A stretch of 40,870 nt of DNA from Nemertoderma westbladi (GCA_032718475.1 JAUCBJ010000932.1:1-40870); one strand, 5' to 3'; positions 23,139 to 36,800 are shown, numbered from the stretch's first letter. Notes: a model not told the origin generated them from the sequence alone. Numbers and translations are program-made.

Positions 23139-26100
23139 TTTACCTAGTTCTGTACATAAATGTTACATTTTTTACCGTTAGTTCTGTACATAAATGTTAC
23201 ATTCTTTACCGTTAGTTCTGTACATAAATGTTACATTCTTTACCGTTAGTTCTGTAAATAATTGTTACGTTCTTTACCGTTAGTTCTGTACATAATTGTT
23301 ACATTCTTTACCGTTAGTTCTGTACATAAATGTTACATTCTTTACCTAGTTCTGTACATAAATGTTACATTCTTTACCGTTAGTTCTGTACATAAATGTT
23401 ACATTCTTTACCGTTAGTTCTGTAAATAATTGTTACGTTCTTTACCGTTAGTTCTGTACATAATTGTTACATTCTTTACCGTTAGTTCTGTACATAAATG
23501 TTACATTCTTTACCGTTAGTTCTGTAAATAATTGTTACGTTCTTTACCGTTAGTTCTGTACATAAATGTTACATTCTTTACCTAGTTCTGTACATAAATG
23601 TTACATTCTTTACCGTTAGTTCTGTACATAAATGTTACATTCTTTACCGTTAGTTCTGTAAATAATTGTTACGTTCTTTACCGTTAGTTCTGTACATAAA
23701 TGTTACATTCTTTACCTAGTTCTGTACATAAATGTTACATTCTTTACCGTTAGTTCTGTACATAAATGTTACATTCTTTACCGTTAGTTCTGTAAATAAT
23801 TGTTACGTTCTTTACCGTTAGTTCTGTACATAAATGTTACATTCTTTACCGTTAGTTCTGTACATAAATGTTACGTTCTTTACCGTTAGTTCTGTACATA
23901 ATTGTTACGTTCTTTACCGTTAGTTTTGTACATAATTGTTACATTCTTTACCGTTAGTTCGTTCTGTACATAAATGTTACATTCTTCACCGTTAGTTCGT
24001 TCTGTACATAAATGTTACATTCTTTACCTAGTTCTGTACATAAATGTTACATTCTTTACCGTTAGTTCTGTACATAAATGTTACATTCTTTACCTAGTTC
24101 TGTACATAAATGTTACATTCTTTACCGTTAGTTATGTACATAAATGTTACATTCTTTACCGTTAGTTCTGTACATAAATGTTACATTCTTTACCGTTAGT
24201 TCTGTACATAAATGTTACATTCTTTACCGTTAGTTCTGTACATAAATGTTACTTTCTTTACCGTTAGTTCGTTCTGTACATATATGTTACATTCTTTACC
24301 GTTAGTTCTGTACATAAATGTTACATTCTTTACCGTTAGTTCTGTACATAAATGTTACATTCTTTACCTAGTTCTGTACATAATTGTTACATTCTTTACC
24401 TTTAGTTCTGTACATAAATGTTACATTCTTTACCGTTAGTTCTGTACATAAATGTTGCATTCTTTACCGTTAGTTCTGTAAATAATTGTTACGTTCTTTA
24501 CCGTTAGTTCTGTACATAATTGTTACATTCTTTACCGTTAGTTCGTTCTGTACATAAATGTTACATTCTTCACCGTTAGTTCGTTCTGTACATAAATGTT
24601 ACATTCTTTACCTAGTTCTGTACATAAATGTTACATTCTTTACCGTTAGTTCTGTACATAAATGTTACATTCTTTACCTAGTTCTGTACATAAATGTTAC
24701 ATTCTTTACCGTTAGTTCTGTACATAAATGTTACATTCTTTACCTAGTTCTGTACATAAATGTTACATTCTTTACCGTTAGTTCTGTACATAAATGTTAC
24801 ATTCTTTACCTAGTTCTGTACATAAATGTTACATTCTTTACCGTTAGTTCTGTACATAAATGTTACATTCTTTACCGTTAGTTCTGTACATAAATGTTAC
24901 ATTCTTTACCGTTAGTTCTGTACATAAATGTTACATTCTTTACCGTTAGTTCTGTACATAAATGTTACATTCTTTACCGTTAGTTCTGTACATAAATGTT
25001 ACATTCTTTACCGTTAGTTCTGTACATAAATGTTACATTCTTTACCGTTAGTTCTGTACATAAATGTTACATTCTTTACCTAGTTCTGTACATAAATGTT
25101 ACATTCTTTACCGTTAGTTCTGTACATAAATGTTACATTCTTTACCGTTAGTTCTGTACATAAATGTTACATTCTTTACCTAGTTCTGTACATAAATGTT
25201 ACTTTCTTTACCGTTAGTTCGTTCTGTACATATATGTTACATTCTTTACCGTTAGTTCTGTACATAAATGTTACATTCTTTACCGTTAGTTCTGTACATA
25301 AATGTTACATTCTTTACCTAGTTCTGTACATAATTGTTACATTCTTTACCTTTAGTTCTGTACATAAATGTTACATTCTTTACCGTTAGTTCTGTACATA
25401 AATGTTACATTCTTTACCGTTAGTTCTGTACATAAATGTTACATTCTTTACCGTTAGTTCTGTACATAAATGTTACATTCTTTACCGTTAGTTCTGTGCA
25501 TAAATGTTACATTCTTTACCGTTAGTTCTGTACATAAATGTTACATTCTTTACCTTAGTTCTGTACATAAATGTTACATTCTTTACCGTTAGTTCTGTAC
25601 ATAAATGTTACATTCTTTACCGTTAGTTCTGTGCATAAATGTTACATTCTTTACCGTTAGTTCTGTACATAAATGTTACATTCTTTACCGTTAGTTCTGT
25701 ACATAAATGTTACATTCTTTACCGTTAGTTCTGTACATAATTGTTACGTTCTTTACCGTTAGTTCTGTAAATAAATGTTACATTCTTTACCGTTAGTTCT
25801 GTACATAAATGTTACATTCTTTACCGTTAGTTCTGTACATAAATGTTACATTCTTTACCGTTAGTTCTGTACATAAATGTTACATTCTTTACCGTTAGTT
25901 CTGTACATAAATGTTACATTCTTTACCGTTAGTTCTGTACATAAATGTTACATTCTTTACCGTTAGTTCTGTACATAAATGTTACATTCTTTACCGTTAG
26001 TTCTGTACATAATTGTTACATTCTTTACCTTTAGTTCTGTACATAAATGTTACATTCTTTACCGTTAGTTCTGTACATAAATGTTACATTCTTTACCGTT

Positions 26101-26398
26101 AGTTCTGTACATAAATGTTACATTCTTTACCGTTAGTTCTGTACATAAATGTTACATTCTTTACCGTTAGTTCTGTACATAAATGTTACATTCTTTACCG
26201 TTAGTTCTGTACATAAATGTTACATTCTTTACCGTTAGTTCTGTACATAAATGTTACATTCTTTACCGTTAGTTCTGTACATAAATGTTACATTCTTTAC
26301 CGTTAGTTCTGTACATAAATGTTACATTCTTTACCGTTAGTTCGTTCTGTACATAAATGTTACTTTCTTTACTGTTAGTTATGTACATAAAGACTTTC
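23139..26398 (+). repeat. 34-bp minisatellite, right block (about 95 units)
   Basis: Continuation of the same array after the inserted element, with the same variants in the same orientation. The TTTACCTAG short unit is more frequent here and alternates regularly with the standard unit at 24560-24850. The block ends in degenerate units at about 26350-26398 (ACTGTTAGTTATGTACATAA). The open frames of 63 to 107 codons in it are translated repeat. Confidence 0.97.
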
Positions 26399-27533
26399 TT
26401 TCCCTACCAAATATGCCCTAGGGCTGTAGAACAGGCTGCTCAAATTGTACATACCATATTCAAAAGTAATTCGAAATTTTATGTCACAACCATGGCATAA
26501 CCAAATTTCACCACAAACTATATATCTAGAACCACAGATAACTCGAAAAGTAAGATACGAAGATAAGGATAAGGAAGGGGGCGTTCATAGTAGTATGTCT
26601 GGGGGGGAGGGGGGGGGTGTCGAGCTTGCGTGACATTTTGTGACATAGGGGGAGGGGGTGTTGACTTTTGTGACGGTCACGGCGATGTTCTATGCTTTAA
26701 TGTAAGCTTGACTTTGACTTAACACATTTGTAGATTAGTGGGTTACTTTAAGGCAAACAAAGAAAACAGGTTATACAAATGAAATAATTCAAATAAAACC
26801 AGGATTATCTTTATTACAATTTACCTTCAGTCTTAACAATCAGTTAACTCTCAACAATGATAACGCTCCACATTACACATCACACTCACATCACATCACA
26901 ATCCGTGGGTTACGTGGATTTTCAGCCGCGGTAGCTTTTTGAATCCAAACCCAAGCATATGTGATACAGTGGGTGGAGTGAGTGTGGGTTTCTGCTTATT
27001 GCTTAGTACGGTAAGGAAGTTCCACCCCCCCCCCCCCCCCCCCCCCCCCCCACCTATATTATAGGCGTCCTTCCTAGCAGACCTTACCTTACCTTACCTG
27101 CCCACTTATTATAACGTTATCTTGGCAGATCCCATACGGTTTACTACATAATACTATCATCAATACAATAGAGTAGTACTCAAGCTAATAGTATAAGCTG
27201 TCAGGGGTACTTTTTTGTGGTTTCAGTACAATTGGAATGGGACTTTTTCGTATCGCAATGCCATGATATCGAATTGTTGATGAATCGTTAATTTAATGTT
27301 GAACATCCAATGATGTGTTATGTTATGTAAAATATCTATTAGAAATATATGTAGCTCTCTTATTTTCAGATTTGAATTGTAATTATTGGTTTGCAATACC
27401 TGTAGTTGTATTGCGTTAGAACCTATAAAGGGAATTATTATTTCGCACTTTGAATATTATTAGGCTTTTGTTTTTGAATCATGTTGGATTTGTGCAATGT
27501 CCATTCCTCTGGAGCTGTTATTATTTTTCTACA
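26399..27533. other. Upstream region of the LRR receptor gene
   Basis: No other gene is supported. It contains G-rich blocks near 26600 and 26650, a C27 run at 27025-27051, a short ACCTT repeat (about 27085-27099), and AT-rich DNA leading to the start codon at 27534. Promoter and 5' UTR should be in the last few hundred bases, but no core element can be fixed. Confidence 0.5.
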
Positions 27534-27855
27534 ATGAATTCAACCAATTATCTTATGAACATATTCAAACTAACGATATTACTACACGTGTTCGGCAATC
27601 AATTCGTTTACTCTCAGTGTCAGGGTCCCTTTGAAAACACGAATATATCAAAATCACAACAAACAGAAAGAGACTTTTTGTTAACATTCTATAAGGAAAC
27701 TCGTGGTCCTAATTGGTCAATCAATAGTGATAATAAGTGGACCAACCAATCACACCATTGCTGCTGGTTCGGTATTACCTGCAATGATAAACAACGGGTA
27801 ACTGCCATGAGTTTAGTAAACTTCAATCTGGATGGAATCCTGCCAACGTTTACAG
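27534..27855 (+). CDS. LRR receptor exon 1: signal peptide and LRR N-cap
   Basis: Starts at the ATG at 27534, which has A at -3; ATG 27555 is an alternative just inside the signal peptide, and the frame upstream of 27534 has only a TTG. Encodes residues 1-107 plus one base of the next codon. Ends at GTAAGT (27856). Last residues LDGILPTFT continue the first LRR into exon 2 (GMEFLRIF). Confidence 0.85.
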
Positions 27856-30800
27856 GTAAGTTTGTGTTAAATCTTAAGAGCTAATCTTCCAAATATATAT
27901 GTTATATTATGTATCGAATAATTAATACGTTATATAATAATTTTATGCGAGTGAGAATGACATGTTTTGTTGTTATATAAATTTAATTTACCATAATATG
28001 TATAAATTGCCGATGTGAGTGTAAGTTCAATGCTACATCATATGTAAAACTCAAACCACAGGATCTTCTACGTCTTCATAGCTCCCCCCCCCCCCCCCCC
28101 CCCGCCCCCTCCTGAGAGTAATAATGTCACGTTCGTGGGGCCGTCGCGTTGTTTTTTGGACGGATCCATCATGGATGTCCTTATTTCTCACGTGTGTTTG
28201 TTTTTGTCATACTTAGGCCTGTGGGAACTCTTCTAACCTTCTTTCAACTCTTTATCATACTTAGCCCTGTGGGAACCCTTCTAGCCTGCTCCCAACTCTT
28301 TATCATACTTAGGCCTGTGGGAACCCTTCTACTAGCCTGCTTTCAACTCTTTATCATACTTAGGCCTGTGGGAACCCTTCTAACCTGCTTTCAACTCTTT
28401 ATCATACTTAGGCCTGTGGGAACCCTTCTAGCCTGCTTTCAACTCTTTATCATACTTAGGCCTGTGGGAACCCTTCTAGCCTGCTTTCAACTCTTTATCA
28501 TACTTAGGCCTGTGGGAACTCTTCTAACCTTCTTTCAACTCTTTATCATACTTAGCCCTGTGGGAACCCTTCTAGCCTGCTTTCAACTCTTTATCATACT
28601 TAGGCCTGTGGGAACCCTTCTAGCCTGCTTTCAACTCTTTATCATACTTAGGCCTGTGGGAACCCTTCTAGCCTGCTTTCAACTCTTTATCATACTTAGG
28701 CCTGTGGGAACCCTTCTAGCCTGCTTTCAACTCTTTATCATACTTAGGCCTGTGGGGACCCTTCTAACCTGCTCCCAACTCTTTATCATACTTAGGCCTG
28801 TGGGAACCCTTCTAACCTGCTTTCAACTCTTTATCATCCTTAGGCCTGTGGGAACCCTTCTAGCCTGCTTTCAACTCTTTATCATACTTAGGCCTGTGGG
28901 AAACCTTCTAACCTGCTTTCAACTCTTTATCATACTTAGGCCTGTGGGAACTCTTCTAACCTGCTTTCAACTCTTTATCATACTTAGGCCTGTGGGAACC
29001 CTTCTAGCCTGCTTTCAACTCTTTATCATACTTAGGCCTGTGGGAAACCTTCTACCCTGCTCCCAACTCTTTATCATACTTAGGCCTGTGGGAACTCTTC
29101 TAACCTGCTTTCAACTCTTTATCATACTTAGGCCTGTGGGAACCCTTCTAGCCTGCTTTCAACTCTTTATCATACTTAGGCCTGTGGGAACCTTCTAACC
29201 TGCTTTCAACTCTTTATCATACTTAGGCCTGTGGGAACTCTTCTAGCCTGCTTTCAACTCTTTATCATACTTAGGCCTGTGGGAACTCTTCTAACCTTCT
29301 TTCAACTCTTTATCATACTTAGGCCTGTGGGAACCCTTCTAGCCTGCTTTCAACTCTTTATCATACTTAGGCCTGTGGGAAACCTTCTAACCTGTTTCAA
29401 CTCTTTATCATACTTAGGCCTGTGGGAACTCTTTCTAACCTGCTTTCAACTCTTTATCATACTTAGGCCTGTGGGAACCCTTCTAACCTGCTTTCAACTC
29501 TTTATCATACTTAGGCCTGTGGGAACCCTTCTAGCCTGCTTTCAACTCTTTATCATACTTAGGCCTGTGGGAACTCTTCTAACCTTCTTTCAACTCTTTA
29601 TCATACTTAGGCCTGTGGAAATCCTTCTAGCCTGCTCCCAACTCTTTATCATACTTAGCCCTGTGGGAACCCTTCTAGCCTGCTTTCAACTCTTTATCAT
29701 ACTTAGCCCTGTGGGAACCCTTCTCAGCCTGCTTTCAACTCTTTATCATACTTAGGCCTGTGGGAACCCTTCTAACCTGCTTTCAACTCTTTATCATACT
29801 TAGGCCATGTGGAAACCCTTCTAGCCTGCTTTCAACTCTTTATTCATACTTAGGCCTGTGGGAACCCTTCTACCCTGCTTTCAACTCTTTATCATACTTA
29901 GGCCTGTGGGAACCCTTCTAGCCTGCTTTCAACTCTTTATCATACTTAGCACTTAGGCCTGTGGGAAACCTGCGAACCTGTTTCAACTCTTTATCATTCT
30001 TAGGCCTGTGGGAACTCTTTTAACCTGCTTTCAACTCTTTATCATACTTAGGCCTGTGGGAACCCTTCTACCCTGCTTTCAACTCTTTATTATACTTAGG
30101 CCTGTGGGAACCCTTCTACCCTGCTTTCAACTCTTTATTATACTTAGGCCTGTGGGAACCCTTCTGCCCTGCTTTCAACTCTTTATTATACTTAGGCCTG
30201 TGGGAACCTTTCTAGCCTGCTTTCAACTCTTTATCATACTTAGCCCTGTGGGAACCCTTCTAGCCTACTTTCAACTCTTTATCATACTTAGCCCTGTGGG
30301 AACCCTTCTAGCCTGCTTTCAACTATTTATCATACTTAGGCCTGTGGGAACCCTTCTACCATGCTTTCAACTCTTTATTATACTTAGGCCTGTGGGAACC
30401 CTTCTAGCCTGCTTTCAACTCTTTATCATACTTAGGCCTGTGGGAATCCTTCTAACCTGCTTTCAACTCTTTATTATACTTAGGCCTGTGGGACCCTTCT
30501 ACCATGCTTTCACTCTTTATCATACTTAGGCCTGTGGAACCCTTCTACCATGCTTTCAACTCTTTATTATACTTAGGCCTGTGGGACCCTTCTACCATGC
30601 TTTCACTCTTTATTATACTTAGGCCTGTGGGAACCCTTCTAACCTGCTTTCAACTCTTTATTATACTTAGGCCTGTGGGACCCTTCTACCATGCTTTCAC
30701 TCTTTATCATACTTAGGCCTATGGAACCCTTCTACCATGCTTTCAACTCTTTATTATACTTAGCCCTGTGGGAACCCTTCTAACCTGCTTTCAACTCTTT

Positions 30801-33800
30801 ATTATACTTATAAGCCTGTGTGAACCCGTTTAGGCCATCATCCCTGTAGACTTCTCCTAGCTTGCTTTCAACTCTTTATCATATATCCCCATTTGGGGCG
30901 TCATGTGGCACTTCAAGGCGATATGCTTGCTTACTCCTTTCCTCTTCATTATTGTGTTGGGGTATGACGAGTGTTTGTTTTGATTGACCACTATAATATA
31001 CATGGGGTATAAATTATTATTTAATTAATAGCAATGTTTACCATTATTATTACTATTTATTATAATTCAGTTAAACGTATATTATATTTTGAATCTGTTG
31101 CGAGATATACTTTATCGTGATAAAATATTGTGCTTTTATCTTTTATATTACTTGTGCACCTGTGCGGTGATAAAGATCTTAGAAGAAGCTAATGATAGCG
31201 CATTGAATATTTATAAGTTTATATAATTATATATAATATAAAAATATTAACCAATACTATTACTGTTTTAGGAATGGAATTCCTTCGAATATTTATCCTT
31301 CGACATAATTATTTGAAAGGATCATTGGATGGATTTTTCCAATCTGACATCAATTTATCTAAGATCGAAAACTTTGAAGTGAGCTTTAACACCCTAAACG
31401 GTACAATCACTACCGAAAACATGAAAGCTATGGTTAACCTTCGAATCTTCAGAATCAGCACAAATTACGGTTTAGGGGGAGATATCTTGCCGGCGATTTG
31501 TTCGCTAAATAAACTCGTAATATTTAGCGCAGGACAGACAAATATTTCGGGATCAATGCCAGATTGTCTAGGTAACCTTACCCAACTAAGTTTCTTAGAC
31601 GTCGAATACTGCCAAAACATCAAAGGAAGGATACCGCATTCAATCTCCGAACTATCAAACATAGTTAGAATTCATCTGTCCCACTCAAATTTTGATGGTC
31701 ATTTGCCTCTTGACTTCGGCCAAAATTTCAAACATTTGATAGATTTAAAACTCTCCAACAACAAATTTATAGGTGAGTTTCCAAAGGCTATTAGTAACGC
31801 CAGTGTACTTCAGGTTTTCGATATTTCGAACAATTCTTTCAATGGCAGATGCCCCAGTTTAATCAATTTGTCTAAATTGGTTCATTTCAAGGCTTCATCA
31901 AATAGATTCACGTCGTTTCCTATTCTTCCTCGACTTGTTCAAAACATAGAATATTCGGATAATCCATTGGGATCAACCGCTGACTTCCAAGCCTACATAG
32001 CTGGCTTGCAAAATCACATATCTATACGAATATTTGACTTCCACAACTGCGGATTGGGTGGAATCATTCCACCTGAGGTAATGCGTCTTGGCGATCAAGG
32101 TGTAATGAAACTTATTTTGAATGACAATAATTTTATTGGCGAGATCCCGGAGCCACTGACCATGATGTATCTAACAAGTATCGACTTACGAAATAACAAT
32201 TTGAGCGGAATGTTGCCAACTAAAATCAATAACTGCCAATCTTTGAAGACCTTGGATATTCGCGGCAACCCCAATATGTTCATTGGGGCTTTAGATAAAG
32301 CGAGTTATTTCTTCGACTACACTGGCCAATCGCACATACCGGATCGCAACTGCACCTGTCCTTCTCTCAAACTTCTTAAACAGCATGGAGACGGCAGCCA
32401 GATACTTACAGATCCTTCATTTTATAATTTTGAGGGCTGCAGATGCGTCAGTGGTACTTTTGGCTCCTGGGGCCTTTGTTTATCCTGTATTCCAGGTGGA
32501 ATTTGTCGTGGAAACGCAGTAAATAGCACAGTCCGCGTTCCTACGAATTCTTGGGGATACCCTAACAGAGCTAACGTCACTAAACTGATAGAATGTGGCT
32601 ACCGAAATAGTGGTTTCATTACGGCTTGTAATCCCAACGGAACAGCAGAATGCTTTCTTCATTGGCGTGACAGCCGCTTCAGTGAATACGAAATTCGGTG
32701 CGGGTCTGAGGGGATGTGCCGTGAGAACATGACCGGCCACATGTGTCAACAATGCATCAATTCATCGTTATACAAAGATGGTAATGAATGTTTGCCATGC
32801 GAGGCCACTGCTGGTATGAACCGTACAGCTCTCTCTGTAGCTGCCGTGGTTATATTTGTCATTTTCGCTCTCCTTGTATTTGTTAACCCATTGATTACTA
32901 AAAATAGTGGCAATTTAAGAGTGGCATGTCGGAGGCTCCACTTGACAAATCTAAAAATGGGAGTATCGGAATTTATTCTAATCGCTGTTCAGTTTGGCTT
33001 GTGCGTTTTCGCACTACGGAGTTTCTGGACTTTTAGCCTTTCTGTGGTTATTCTTACACTTTCGCTCGGTAGAGGTAAATCCAATTACCTCGGTATTGCC
33101 AAGTCGTTTATCTTTTACTCCCAAACGCTGGGGTTATTGATGGCCAGCAACTTATCTGTCGTAATACCGGGCTACGACGCTATTACATCCGCTGCAAGAT
33201 CGCTGTCCTTCCGATTTAGAGGTCTCCAATGCTTTCTACAGAATTTACAGAGCGAATCAACAAAAATTTCGTTGTTAGTTTCACTGCCTTACATCGCAAT
33301 TGGGATATTGCTTGTTTTTTTTATACTGTTTGTCATTTGTAAGCGATATTTGATCCCCGCAAGCCTTCAGATGCCCAGCATCGCATATGGAATAAAAGAT
33401 CACTATCCTTTGTATTCCAACAAATATTGTATCCCCATAATCAACGCGCTCACTGACAGTGAATTATTACTATTACACAATCTTGGGGGTTTAGTTTTGT
33501 CCATGTCTGGAATGGTGTCTTTTCCAATCGCTTTGAGGGGACTGAAGGGAATTCACCCGGCTGTATTGAGTAACTCTACCGGTTCGAACGACTACTATAT
33601 GAAGCATTACCCCTCCATTCGCACGGGTACCTGGGAACATTATGCCATACTTGTTCCATCTGCGATATGTTGCGTACATTGGCATCTATTCATCTTAATA
33701 ACTTGGCGATTGATTCGTGTCTACAAGGCCAAATACAACCATATCAAGTAAGTACACACATACGGTGAGTGCTCACCATTGTATGCACCACAATATACTA

Positions 33801-36800
33801 TTATGTGAATCGTTGTTGTGAATCGTAAAATCTTTTGTGAACAGTGATCAGGTGTTTTCCACATTATCACTGCAGGAATATTAGCCAGATCGTGCGGGCA
33901 AAATAATTGTTTCATTAGGTAGTTTACAGTCTCAACTGTGTATTCACAGCTAGTCTCAAACGTATAATTAGTTATATGTATATTAACACCAACATGCAAC
34001 ATATTATTATAACTTTTCGTAGGGCACAGCTTTTGCAAAGTCGCAATGACGTCCAGGTGGGATCGAACTGGTAACCTCCGGGTTGGAAGTCTGACGCTTA
34101 ACCATTCAGCTAGCGGCTCAGGTAAAATATAGACCTGTGGAAATTCTATCTGATACCTTGTATGTCCGCAAATTACCTCCTCATGGCCTCCCATCTGTCA
34201 ATACCATCATCCGCTGCCATTGTGCTCAACACTACAGTACTTGGTCCTCTTTAACCACTCGCTACAATGAAAGGGTAGTGTATATTAACCATGAACCATC
34301 ACGGCCACAATGATTAATTATACACACTAGCTACTAATTTAGGTAGGACAGTTACACCCATAGGGAAATGCGACCGGTATTATAATAAATTTATTATTGG
34401 TGTTATGGGTGTTATACCGGTCGCATTTCCCTATGCTATGTGTGTAAATGTCCTGCCAAAATTAGTAGATAGAGTGTATAATTAATCATTGTGGTCGTGA
34501 TGGTTCATGGTTAATATACACTACCCTTTCATTGTAGCGAGTGGTTAACGACGGCCAAGTGCTGTAGGGTTGAGCATAGTGGCAGCAGATTATGGTATTG
34601 ACAGTTGGGAGGCCATGAGGAGGTAAATTGCGGACATACAAGGAATCAGATAGAATTTCCAGCTCTATCTTTTACCTGAGCCGCTAGCTGAATGGTTGGT
34701 TAGATCGTCGGACTTCCAACCCGGAGGTCACCAGTTCGATCCCACCTGGATGGACGTCTTGCCGACTTTGCAAAAGCTGTGCCCAGCGAAAAGTTATAAT
34801 AATATGAAACACCAATAATAAAACATACAACATGTATTATGATGTTTGCGTTCTTCAATATATAGTCACAACCATCCATAAAAGCTAATCTTTCAAAAAA
34901 TTATTGATCTATTTCTTCCAGTGAAGTCATGGGGTCTGCAAATCGCAAATAGTTTCGATACAAATTTTTGATATTAACTAATAAATATATAGTTTATCCG
35001 TTCTCAAGTGCAAAATATTATGTGAACGCTGAATAAATACCGGGTATCTTTTATATACGATGAAACACTGAGAATCATAGAGGAAGTGCACAGTAAATCC
35101 GTTCCATGTACCTGAACATCGTAATATTCGTGAAGGATCTTTTAGAAGTTCCTTATCGCGGATGTTCTTATTTTTTCTTAAAAAAAAAGAGTTTAGAAAT
35201 GCACTACTTTTTTTAAATATTAGTTAGAAAAAGCGGACTTTTTAAATAAAATTAATATATTTTTTATTACTATTTAATTTAAATATAGTAAATATTTACA
35301 TATTTAAAACGTCTTTCACACTGTTTTTATATTACACTTTATGAGTGGATGTAAAACACGAAACACCCGCGGCAACCAGAAGGCTTGTTTGTTACCTGTC
35401 ATCTGGGAGGACACCACACTAACTCCCAAGGGTGAAACTTCCCTAAATATTACTCCCCCCGCAGAAGCAAGGTACCAATTGCATCGTTGGGTGTGCTTTT
35501 AATATAAGTCTATAAATTATTTGCTTAAAATCCTGATTAATTCGACAATATTTAAAATGTTATACTAAATACAAAATATTTTATGTTTTGGTAGGACATC
35601 GATCGAATATAACCAGGAAGAGAAAGAGTTTGCAATTAAACTAATAGAGTCCTTTGTCGGCAGCGTTCTACTTCCATACAAGGATACACACCAATACATG
35701 GAATTATGGTTCCTATTGCGTCAGTATCTACTCGCCGTTGCGTTTACTCAACTTCCTATGCATTCAGTGGCTGCAACTAAAACTTCTGCCATCAGCCTAA
35801 TATTACTATTTTCGTTATCGCTACATCTGAGGTTGTTACCCTATAAGAAAAGGGGAAAAAGACTCTCTAATCTGGAAAACTGGCTGGAAGGTGAGTGTGA
35901 GACAGTGACTTCCGTAACTTTATTTATACAGTAATAGTAGGCCTACAGTTATTTATGTAGCCCACTTTTCATCTAAGGTTCAAAAGAAACAGATGGTAAA
36001 AAAAGACAAAAATGAAAATTTACAGAAAAAATTATATGTAGGCCCGATCGAATGAGCATGTTTTTGAATGATTGGTCACTTGAATGATTCCAAATCTGAT
36101 ATGAGGGCAAGGCTGTTGTATACACCAGGAGGGGTAGCTTACGGGAACATATTAAATTACAGTAAGTTACGACTAATATTAGGATACCATTGGAGGTGTC
36201 TCATTGGTTCCCCCAAGCTTGACACTAGAACAAAATCGCCTCCGCTTTGCAGGACATTTCTTTCGCCGTGAGGACCAGCCAGTGCATAATCTTGTACTTT
36301 GGCAGCCTCATGGAGTGAATAAGCATGGTGGACAGCCCATGACTTTCTTGAGACGCATCTTAAAGGACACTGGCCTTAAAGATGCGGATGATCTAGCAAA
36401 TGTCATGGGTGATAGGGAGTTGTGGCGGTGCAATTTTGTTGACAAGCCGGCACAGCATTCTTAAAAATGCAGCTGCAATGCAGCATGCCGATCCTAGTAG
36501 TAGTAGTAGTAGGATACCCTCCCCATGGTATAGGTCTAATGTAATGTGCGAACCTGCGAAGTATAGTGATAAGCGAAAAGGCGACCAATTAGAGCTGGAG
36601 ATCACGTTTTCACTTGCTGCTGTTATTGTACGCCTCTATCTAAGAAAAGGATTTACAAAATGTAGAACTTTATAGGGCGGGTGACTTTTATATAGGTGAG
36701 AATTGTTTATACGGCGGGTTGGATTCCAGTAGCATCCAGTAGGGCATAGCATACGAGTTAGGCCCCACGTCTCTGTTACTCAACGTCTGCATAGCATACG

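Larger units (their letters stand above)
34000..34806. repeat. Imperfect 0.8-kb palindrome in receptor intron 2
   Basis: The left arm 34000-34380 and right arm 34414-34806 are inverted copies around a 33-base loop. The outer ends are CATATTATTATAACTT and its complement; the innermost pair is TAGGGAAATGCGACCGGTAT (34361) with its complement at 34414. The arms differ by many substitutions and small indels, so they have diverged in place and are not an assembly echo. A transcript of the intron could fold into a long hairpin. Confidence 0.9.

Noticed and set aside
16427-25389. Repeated 63-107 codon frames with LYINVTFFTV-like peptide
   Set aside because: They are frame-rotating translations of the 34-bp repeat.
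15832-26398. CRISPR-like array
   Set aside because: The units are contiguous with no unique spacers, the genome is eukaryotic, and no cas genes are present.
28149-29198. 349-codon open frame with a 16-residue hydrophobic repeat
   Set aside because: It is the translation of the 48-bp minisatellite within intron 1, opens with TTG, and later units are frameshifted; the period being a multiple of 3 explains the openness.
33721-34194. 157-codon minus-strand frame with AEWLSVRLPTRR
   Set aside because: That peptide is a translation of the tRNA-like SINE module; the frame overlaps the end of receptor exon 2 on the other strand.
34677-34749. Functional tRNA-Gly(UCC) gene
   Set aside because: A and B boxes and an anticodon-type loop exist, but acceptor-stem pairing is poor and a diverged inverted copy lies nearby, so it is better read as a SINE head.
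36393-36675. Several overlapping frames around 36.4-36.7 kb
   Set aside because: They are other-frame readings of the LINE tail and the TAG microsatellite.
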